DNA of 64,000 nucleotides, taken from contig JAUNWI010000006.1 of assembly GCA_030540395.1 (NCBI GenBank), positions 48,224-112,223 of the forward strand, given 5' to 3'. Source of the stretch: Phascolarctobacterium sp. (lineage in GTDB: Bacteria; Bacillota; Negativicutes; Acidaminococcales; Acidaminococcaceae). Within the stretch, counting starts at the first letter, position 1, and each line of letters begins with the position of its first letter. The notes below the pieces were generated by a model. It was not told where the DNA came from and did not search any database. It was given only the letters and a program-made list of their open reading frames with translations. The position numbers were made by a program, and so were the translations under genes. Shown here piece by piece: positions 57,528 through 64,000 of this stretch.

Positions 57528-58236
57528 AATGGTTGGTCTTTCACGAAAAATAACACTAGGCTGGTTGAATAAGACAGCAGAGTTTTATATGGAGCGCAAA
57601 GAGGATACTGATTTAAAGAAGCAACTGAGTGATTACTTGTCTTTTGAGATTAGCAGTGCTATAAATCTCAGAAAAACCACGGCCATATTATTACATGTTT
57701 GGTGCTTTGAAGATGTTGCAAGAGATCGTCTTAGAGAACAGGCCCAAGTATTGTTAGCAGAAGATAATGATAATGTTTTGTTGGTTCACTGGTGCATGTT
57801 GCTAGCGGCATATCCTATATTTATTGACTCGACCAAGCTCATTGGCAAGCTCTTGGAATTTCAAGATGAATTTAAGCTTAGTACGTTAAAGGAAAAAATT
57901 TTTGAGCAATGGGGAGAGCGGGCTACTTTATACCATTCTCTGGATAAGATCATGGCTACTTTTATTGAATTAGGAGCGTTGGAACGTATCGGAAATGGAT
58001 TATATAAGCAGAAAAACAAGCTGACCGTTAATAAGAAGGCAAAGGAATTGATATTACATACGATGCTTATTTTAAATGGTGGGAATGGTATCAATATGGA
58101 TAATTTGAACGATAATCCAGTATTCTTCCCTTTTGAATATAATATGACCATGGAAGATTTGCTCTATAACGAAAATGTCACTGTGCAGAGATTTGGTGAT
58201 ATGTATACGGTTGAGCTTAAGAAGGATAAAGTGTGA
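57520..58236 (+). CDS. brxA: BrxA-like protein (DUF1819)
   Basis: This 238-residue protein is last in the type 3 order, as BrxA should be. BrxA is a small DNA-binding winged-helix protein needed for BREX in some systems. Here the N-terminal helix-rich half (GLSRKITLGWLNKTAEFY) and the winged-helix-like C-terminal part (ATFIELGALERIGNGLYKQK) fit, but similarity is modest. ATG 57520 overlaps the pglZ stop by eight bases after a GGCGGTGG site. The 53-base gap to the helicase-nuclease gene suggests one operon. Confidence 0.75.
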   Translation: MAKMVGLSRKITLGWLNKTAEFYMERKEDTDLKKQLSDYLSFEISSAINLRKTTAILLHVWCFEDVARDRLREQAQVLLAEDNDNVLLVHWCMLLAAYPIFIDSTKLIGKLLEFQDEFKLSTLKEKIFEQWGERATLYHSLDKIMATFIELGALERIGNGLYKQKNKLTVNKKAKELILHTMLILNGGNGINMDNLNDNPVFFPFEYNMTMEDLLYNENVTVQRFGDMYTVELKKDKV

Positions 58237-58289
58237 ATACTTTATAGTATTTTGAATATATATTTATCATTAATTAAGGAGAATTGGTT

Positions 58290-61200
58290 ATGGCTCAGCA
58301 TTTATCAATAAGGGTGCCGTGGAAGGACAATGGTTATAATGGGCTAGTTTGTGACAAGCCCTGCTACAACAATGCCTGCTTAAGGCTTAAAAATATCGCC
58401 GGCAATAGAGAAGATGAACTAGAGGATGGTTTAAAGGGTTGTCCTATTAAAGGACATGAAGCAGAAATACCTTGTTTAGGTGAGGGCGGATGCTTTATGT
58501 CCAGTGATACATACATTAAAGAAACCATACATCCTTACCAGAAGACCAGTAAGCAGCACAAGCATTTCTTACCGACCCAATTAGTCTATCCACCATTTTC
58601 CTTGCCAGCTAGACCATTTGCTTGGACTATGCTCTATAAGGATGGGGATAAACAATATTTCAAAAAATTGGTTGAAAAGTACTGCATAGATTTTGATGAA
58701 GATGAAGAGCCAGATTTAGGCTTTGATACTAACTGGGTTCAGGATGCGGAAAACCAAAGAAATATTTTTAAGGAATTCTATACTGATGTAAAAATTGATG
58801 AATCCCTGGTCATTCCTTATGCAAAGCAGGTTCCTTTTATTGAAGATACCAAGCGCGTTGTGATGGGTATTGGTTGGGTAAAATCAATTATCGAGCCGCC
58901 TGAGCATAAGCATACTAATGCTGGCAGCTTGCGCTCTATTTTATGGGAAACCATGATTGGCCATTCTATTAGAGAGGATGGCGAAGACGGCTTCTTATTG
59001 CCATATAGGGAATTGATGGATTATGCCAAGGCTCATCCAGAATTTGATATTAGAACAGCTACAGTTTTCGTGGATGATGAATATTTTGACGAGTTCTCCT
59101 ATGCTACGGAGCACGCTTCCCATGATGCAGTAATTAGCGTACTGTTGCAGACCATCAAGGCATTGCGCGTAATCAAAGATTGCGGCATACCTGGAAACTG
59201 GAAGCATTGTATTAAGTGGACTAAGAAACGCTTGGAAGAGGTGTGGTTAGACCGCGGGCCCTATCCAGGTCTAGGCACCATGCTAAGGATTGAAAAAATA
59301 TCCAGTGGCCATATTATGGCAAGGGAAATTAAAGCTCAGGTTGACGATTTGTCTCAATATGAGGCAGTAGTGCGTCAAGCATTAGGCGAACCTAAACAAT
59401 TCTTCAGCAAGAAAATCCAAGGCTTGCTACGCTTTAAAGGCAAAAATTTACAAGCCATTTTACAGCTACAGGGTGAGAGAAAGGCGTTGTTTTGGTTATT
59501 AGCAAGAATGGCTTTAACAGAGGAGCAGGCAAGTCTAATCTACGATGCTGCTGAAAGGCAAAAGGCTGGATTAGCCCTGACAGATAAAGAGATACTCTCA
59601 AATCCGTACATACTATACGAGAAGACTAGAAGTCTATTGCCTGAGAATATTATTCCTTTAAAGGTTATTGATAGAGCTATATATCCACCAGATGTAATAT
59701 ATGATACCAATCCTTTAGAGGAGCCAACGGCGCTTGAAGCTTGTAATGATGAGCGTAGGGTAAGGGCATATTTTATAAGTCTTTTGGAGCAGCACGCTTT
59801 AGAAGGTCATACTGTATATCCGGTAAACTTCTTGATTAATGAATTGAATGATATGCCTATTGAACCTGCATGCGAGGTAAGTGGTGATGTCATTAGTATT
59901 ATGGATAACTTCTTGGCTGAGGAGCTAGTGAAGGTTTCTTGTAAAAATGGTGAAACGGCTTATCAACTGCGCAGACTGACAGAAATTGATGAGGTTATTC
60001 GTAGTGCTGTTGAAACTAGGTTAAATGGCCAAAGGCATGTAGTGCAAGAGGATTGGAACAAAATTGTCCAAGAGGCCTTCCAAGGAAAACCAGAGGCTCC
60101 CAATGAAGATAAGGCCAGAGAAGAGAAGGCTGCCATTCTTAAAGAATTAGCCGAATCCAGATTATCCGTCCTCATTGGCGGTGCCGGTACGGGTAAGACT
60201 ACACTGCTGGCCTTGCTGTGCAAGTCTCCTAAAATTAGAGATGGCAAAGTTTTGCTGCTTGCTCCTACTGGCAAAGCCCGTGTAAGGATGCAGCAAGCAA
60301 TGCAGGAGCAGGGGGTTGTTTGCGAAGCTAAAACTGTTGCTCAATTCTTAGGCCAGAGCAAGCGTTATGATTATTATACAATGCAGTATCATCTGTCCGA
60401 TCAGGATGCTAAGGACGTTCCGTTTACTGTAATCATTGATGAATGCTCCATGCTGACGGAGGAGATGTTTGGTGCCTTGCTGGAAGCTTTACGTAAAGGG
60501 GCACAGCGCATTATTTTTGTTGGCGATCCTAATCAACTGCCTCCTATAGGCGAATAAATTAAATCACGATATCAAGAGCTTTCCCAAGGTAGGTAAAGGC
60601 TTTGGCCAGCTTACGATCACCGTAAGACAAACATCTGATGATGGCACTCCAAGAGGTGATACGGAATTAGCTAATTGGTATACGAGGGATTCTGCAAAGC
60701 CAGATGATAATATATTTATTAATTTGGAGAGCGGCAAGCTTGTAGACCATGTAGAGTTAAAGAAGTGGAGTACGCCGGAAGAACTGGAGCAGTTAATTTT
60801 GGATACTATTGCCCAAGAAACTGGTATGCAGGATGCGGATGATGTTAAAGGCTTTAATCTGTCCATTGGCGGACAGGTGAATAATGGTTGGATGAACTTT
60901 GGTGGCAGCAGTATATTGATTAAAAAATTAGAGGCTTGGCAAATACTATCTGCCTATAAGAGTGATCCAAGTATTGGTACGGCGACGATTAATCGTTATA
61001 TCCAAAGCAATTATCATGATAAAGAATGCTTAGAGTTTGATGACTTTAAAGTAAGGAGTACTCCGTATCTATTGGGGACAGAAGGAATACTCTATGGCGA
61101 CAAGGTAATTAATATTGTTAATTCGAGTAGAAAAGGGTATGATTGTGTAAAAAGGCAGACAGTGGAAGGCTATGTAGCAAACGGTGAGGTTGGCATTGTA

Positions 61201-61980
61201 GACTATCTTAGCACAAAACCTGGTTATAAATGTCATAGAATTCGCTTTTCATCCCAACCAGAAAAAGGATATAACTGGTTCTCTGGTGTGGGTGAAGAGG
61301 GTAATAACGATTTAGAGCTGGCCTATGCACTTACTGTTCATAAATCCCAGGGCAGTGAGTTTGGCAAGGTTATCCTAGTGCTGAGCGAGCCTAGCAATAT
61401 GCTTTCGAGGGAATTACTCTATACCGCTATTACGCGCCAAAAAGATAAGCTTATTATTCTCTATAATGATGATGCTTATAAGCTGAGAAACTATGCTTCT
61501 ACTGCTTTCTCTGAAGTCGCAAGAAGATTTACCTGCTTGTTTGAAAATCCCGATATTGTGGAGTACAAGAAAAAGTACTATGAGCAAAATCTCATTCACA
61601 AGACTCGTAGGGGTGAGCTTGTGCGCTCTAAATCCGAGGTTATTATTGCTAATGAGCTGGACCATGCCGGCATCTCTTATGAATACGAAAAGGAACTTGT
61701 TCTAGAGAATGATGGTATGAGAATACCTGATTTCACCATTGAGGATGCAGAGACCGGTAAGTGCTTGTATTGGGAGCATTGTGGTATGCTAGGGGATGCT
61801 GAATACGCTAGACGCTGGGAAGAAAAGAAAGCGCTGTATGCTAGACATAAGATTTTTGAGGATGTGAACCTTATTGTATCTAAGGATGATCTAAATGGTG
61901 GCATTGATTCCGCAGCTATTTCGGCTCTAATTAAAAAGTACTTGAAAGATTTGGTTAAAAATCCTGATTATCTAAATTAA
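58290..61980 (+). pseudogene. RecD-like helicase with C-terminal PD-(D/E)XK nuclease domain, frame broken
   Basis: The first part (to 60557, 755 residues) opens with a cysteine-containing region (VCDKPCYNNACL). After a long unassigned middle it has a superfamily 1 Walker A (GGAGTGKTTLL) and Walker B (VIIDECSMLTEE), and stops just after GDPNQLPPIG. The next frame, open from 60550, continues DIKSFPKVGKGFGQLTITVRQ and has TVHKSQGSEF with YTAITRQKDKL. Its C-terminus is a PD-(D/E)XK-type domain: KSEVIIANEL, IPDFTI, YWEHCGML. The GRPFVD-like segment usual after LPPIG is missing, so a small out-of-frame deletion is likely. Start ATG 58290 has AAGGAG 8 bases upstream. It may be an accessory effector of the BREX island. 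Confidence 0.75.
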
Positions 61981-62034
61981 CATTGATTTCGCCCTGGCTT
62001 TATGCTGGGGCGTAGCTCTAGGAGTGTGACCTTT

Positions 62035-62784
62035 ATGCTTAATCTTCTAAATGAAAAGGTAAGTCATAAATCTTTAGGTGAGGGCACAGTTGTGGCAGTG
62101 GATGAAGAGGTTATTACTGTGCAATTTGCCAGCAAGACCAGTAAATTTACTTTTCCCGCTGCTTTTGAAAAGTTTTTAACTGCGCATAATCCGGCGGTGG
62201 CCTCCATGATTCAGGGAATGCTAGGAGGTATCAAAGCAGCTGAAGCCAAGGCTAAGGCAGAACAGAAAGCTAGAATAGAGCAAAGATTGGCTGAGAGCAA
62301 AGTGACTACTACCAGTCGGCCAGCTAGTAAAAATACTATGATTCGTCCTGCTAAATATGTTCCGTCTCCTGCAGATATAGTCTATGATGTGCCTACTGTT
62401 GAGAGCTTGGATGAGATACTGGATAATTGTGCCACTTTAGATGGGTACATTAAGTCCAGAAAGGATCCTGAATATACCTATGCATTGGAACTTGTTAAGC
62501 GTGGTACCTGCTTCTTGGCGATTGAGGATGAAGGTGAATATCGTTTTTATCCCAGTCGCTTCATAGGATACTACAATAACAGTATGGTTCAACATGAAAA
62601 TAATGGCGATAAAGATGGCAGGGTAACTAATCCAGCAATTGCAGCTGCCATTAATCAAGGTAATCCTACGCCGAATTCGGAGCTTGACTCCTTGTATAAG
62701 GAGTATTGTGCAAGGCTGGGCTTCCATGCCTCAGATAAGGGTACCTTTGGAGTTGAACGCAAATTCTGGGTTATTAGAAGATGA
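62035..62784 (+). CDS. Unrecognised protein of the BREX island
   Basis: I do not recognise this 249-residue protein. The first 45 residues (KVSHKSLGEGTVVAVDEE, ITVQFASKTSKFTF) look like a small beta-barrel of the kind often found in nucleic-acid proteins. A lysine/alanine-rich helical linker follows (residues 60-85). The C-terminal 150 residues contain FYPSRFIGYYNNSMVQ and DGRVTNPAIAAAI, and end in FGVERKFWVIRR. ATG 62035 has AGGAG ten bases upstream. It follows the helicase-nuclease gene by 54 bases, with a small hairpin between, so it probably belongs to the same operon. No catalytic motif could be named. Confidence 0.7.
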   Translation: MLNLLNEKVSHKSLGEGTVVAVDEEVITVQFASKTSKFTFPAAFEKFLTAHNPAVASMIQGMLGGIKAAEAKAKAEQKARIEQRLAESKVTTTSRPASKNTMIRPAKYVPSPADIVYDVPTVESLDEILDNCATLDGYIKSRKDPEYTYALELVKRGTCFLAIEDEGEYRFYPSRFIGYYNNSMVQHENNGDKDGRVTNPAIAAAINQGNPTPNSELDSLYKEYCARLGFHASDKGTFGVERKFWVIRR

Positions 62785-62897
62785 GGCCTTATCATGGATG
62801 ATAAGTTTATCGCTGAATTAGAGGTAGTGTTGCTTTGCGTAGGCTGGATGGTGTTAGTGGGTGAAGTGTTTAGGTAGATGCACAGGCAATGCAATTG

Positions 62898-62951
62898 AAC
62901 ACCTGTTTCGAGTAACGTTTTGTTACCCGTAAAATTTCAGTACTTTTGTTG
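62898..62951 (+). repeat. Hairpin-box repeat, copy 2
   Basis: AACACCTGTTTC, the arms GAGTAAC and GTTACCC (one mismatch), then AAATTTCAGTAC and TTTTGTTG. It matches the copy at 44924-44975 and marks the right edge of the BREX island. Confidence 0.75.
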
Positions 62952-63007
62952 CCGTAGAGTGCACATATAAACAGATTAAAAACACTAGAAGAAATTTTAC
63001 AATTAAC

Positions 63008-63036
63008 TTGAAAAGTCAGATAATTAGTGCTACAAT
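63008..63036 (+). promoter_or_regulatory. Promoter of the second Rpn cassette
   Basis: TTGAAA (63008-63013) and TACAAT (63031-63036) have a 17-base spacer, followed by AGAGCTGGTGA as in the first cassette. An AGCACA-GAAA-TGTGCT hairpin (63085-63100) lies in the leader. Confidence 0.75.
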
Positions 63037-63121
63037 AGAGCTGGTGAGAAAACTTGCAAGCGTACACCACCAAATCTAGCCAAAAGCACAGAAATGTGCT
63101 AAGATTGGGGTGAAAAAATAA

Positions 63122-63820
63122 AAGGATGGCTCGCTAATCAAGCTGATTTTGAATGTGGAAGCGCAGAATGATGCGAGCCCTGGGTATCCGCTGACCAAAA
63201 GAGCACTGTATTACTGCGGACGTATGCTTTCGGCGCAGTATGGCCGGGAGTTTGTCAATGCGGAATACGAAAAGCTCAAGAAGGTGTACAGTATTTGGAT
63301 TTGCACCGATGGGCCCTTGTATAAGCAAAATACGATTAATGTTTATTCTGTGAAAGAGGACAGCTTAATCGGAGGATATGTTGAGCCTGTGAACAATTAT
63401 GATTTGCTGACCGTGGTGATGATTTACACGGCGGTTGATTTCATGAGTTTGCAGGATGATATAATTAAGATGCTTTCTGTGCTTTTGAGCAGGAATTTGG
63501 ATGCCCAAGAGCGAATGAATATCTTAGAAGATAGTTTTGGCATTGCGATGACCGAGGAAGTGAAGCAGGAGGTGGACGAAATGTGCAATTTGAGTGATGG
63601 TGTTTATGAAGCAGGCAAGGCTGCAGGGATGGCTGCTGGAGAGGCAGTTGGTATGGCTAAGGGCGAGGCCATAGGCGAGGCTAAAAAAAGTAGAGATACT
63701 GCTCTTGAAATGCTTAAGGATAAACAACCTTTACCGTACATTCTTAAGTACTCTAAGCTGGCAGAGGATGATGTTTTTACGTTAGCTAAAGAGAATGGCC
63801 TAGAGGTAGTTGTGGGCTAG
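63122..63820 (+). pseudogene. Rpn/PD-(D/E)XK nuclease family protein, N-terminally truncated
   Basis: The frame opens at 63122 after a TAA and begins inside the nuclease fold: LIKLILNVEAQND, where EAQ is the active-site strand. YPLTKRALYYCGRMLSAQYG and KKVYSIWICTDG follow, typical of a different Rpn subfamily from the gene at 45249. About 100-150 N-terminal residues with the first catalytic Asp are missing, so it is probably inactive. TTG 63149 could start translation, without a clear ribosome-binding site. The C-terminus has an alanine/glycine-rich repeat (AAGMAAGEAVGMAKGEA). The promoter upstream is intact, so the gene start seems replaced by deletion. Confidence 0.75.
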
Positions 63821-63870
63821 AGAATACCCAAAACAAAATACTATGTCGTCTGCATGGCGACCGAAAGCGC

Positions 63871-63896
63871 AGCGCTCCGGTGTACATTGGGGCGCT
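63871..63896 (+). terminator. Terminator-like hairpin of the second Rpn cassette
   Basis: AGCGCTCC pairs with GGGGCGCT, as at 46119-46147, but the following T-run is broken (GTTATTAT), so it may terminate poorly. Confidence 0.6.
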
Positions 63897-63909
63897 GTTA
63901 TTATAATAG

Positions 63910-63950
63910 AACACTCGTTTCGAGTAACGTTTTGTTACCCATAAATTTTC
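63910..63950 (+). repeat. Hairpin-box repeat, copy 3
   Basis: AACACTCGTTTC, the arms GAGTAAC and GTTACCC, then CATAAATTTTC. The copy diverges after 63950. It may open a third cassette beyond the window. Confidence 0.7.
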
Positions 63951-64000
63951 GTAAGCGTCAAATCAGCACCCGTCAACTTGTCCTAGAATAGAAAAAGACC

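Larger units (their letters stand above)
46151..62897. mobile_element. AT-rich BREX defence island between two Rpn cassettes
   Basis: This stretch of about 16.7 kb is much richer in A and T than the core genes on its left; for example the line at 48001 has 18 G/C in 60. It contains a complete set of type 3 BREX genes, a helicase-nuclease gene and an unrecognised gene, all on the plus strand. It lies between two cassettes sharing hairpin box, promoter and terminator. These cassettes could support gain or loss of the island by recombination. No integrase, tRNA or attachment site was seen. Confidence 0.55.

Noticed and set aside
46649..58236. DISARM or a type I restriction system
   Set aside because: A methylase and an SNF2-like helicase occur in DISARM too, but PglZ, BrxC and BrxA-like proteins do not. 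No restriction or specificity subunit of type I was seen.
62794..62880. Short open frame of 27 codons after the unknown island gene
   Set aside because: It has no ribosome-binding site, and its sequence shows no recognisable feature.
1..64000. CRISPR arrays, tRNA or rRNA genes, insertion sequences
   Set aside because: No regularly spaced repeats, no tRNA cloverleaf, no rRNA sequence and no complete transposase with inverted repeats were seen on reading the window.

Overview
The window reads as chromosome from a low-to-mid GC Firmicute. Gram-positive-lineage regulators and housekeeping genes (CtsR, FapR, WhiA, YvcK, RapZ, TmcAL), good Shine-Dalgarno sites and many sigma-A style promoters all point that way. 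Roughly balanced base composition, anaerobic ribonucleotide reductase and the gene orders suggest an anaerobe, perhaps of the Negativicutes. That last step is inference; no rRNA or other taxonomic marker is present.

Region 1 (1-20.2 kb) holds core metabolism and stress genes. In order these are a partial iron alcohol dehydrogenase (minus strand), an SGNH hydrolase, a small XRE regulator, a DMT-family exporter (minus), the nrdDG class III ribonucleotide reductase operon with two NrdR-like boxes, a glycerophosphodiester phosphodiesterase, a second small XRE regulator, and ctsR-clpC-radA. In this last operon clpC carries an McsA-like zinc finger and mcsB is absent. Then come guaA and a sensor pair: a solute-binding lipoprotein fused to a 5'-nucleotidase C-terminal domain, now frameshifted, and a hybrid histidine kinase. 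tmcAL (minus) closes the region.

Region 2 (20.2-30.5 kb) is acetate and lipid metabolism: ackA, DUF177-rpmF, then the FapR-regulated cluster fapR-plsX-fabH-fabD-fabG-acpP-fabK-like-fabF-rnc. A FapR-box-like site lies just after a good promoter. Region 3 (30.5-45 kb) holds a cyclase-family enzyme, rapZ-yvcK-whiA, a polysaccharide deacetylase, a ComEC-like metallo-beta-lactamase protein, a preQ1-I riboswitch controlling queT-queF, and uvrBAC.

Region 4 (45-64 kb) is accessory, clearly AT-richer, and the most interesting part. It holds a six-gene locus in the order of a type 3 BREX phage-defence system: brxF, brxC, pglX, brxH (SNF2-like), pglZ, brxA. These are followed by a RecD-like helicase with a C-terminal PD-(D/E)XK nuclease domain, and by an unrecognised protein. 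brxC is split by a run of eight G between its Walker A and Walker B motifs; seven G restore the frame, which looks like a phase-variable OFF state. The helicase-nuclease gene is also broken. The whole island lies between two cassettes that share a hairpin box, a promoter and a terminator but carry different Rpn/PD-(D/E)XK nuclease-family genes, the second truncated. A third copy of the hairpin box starts at the right end of the window.
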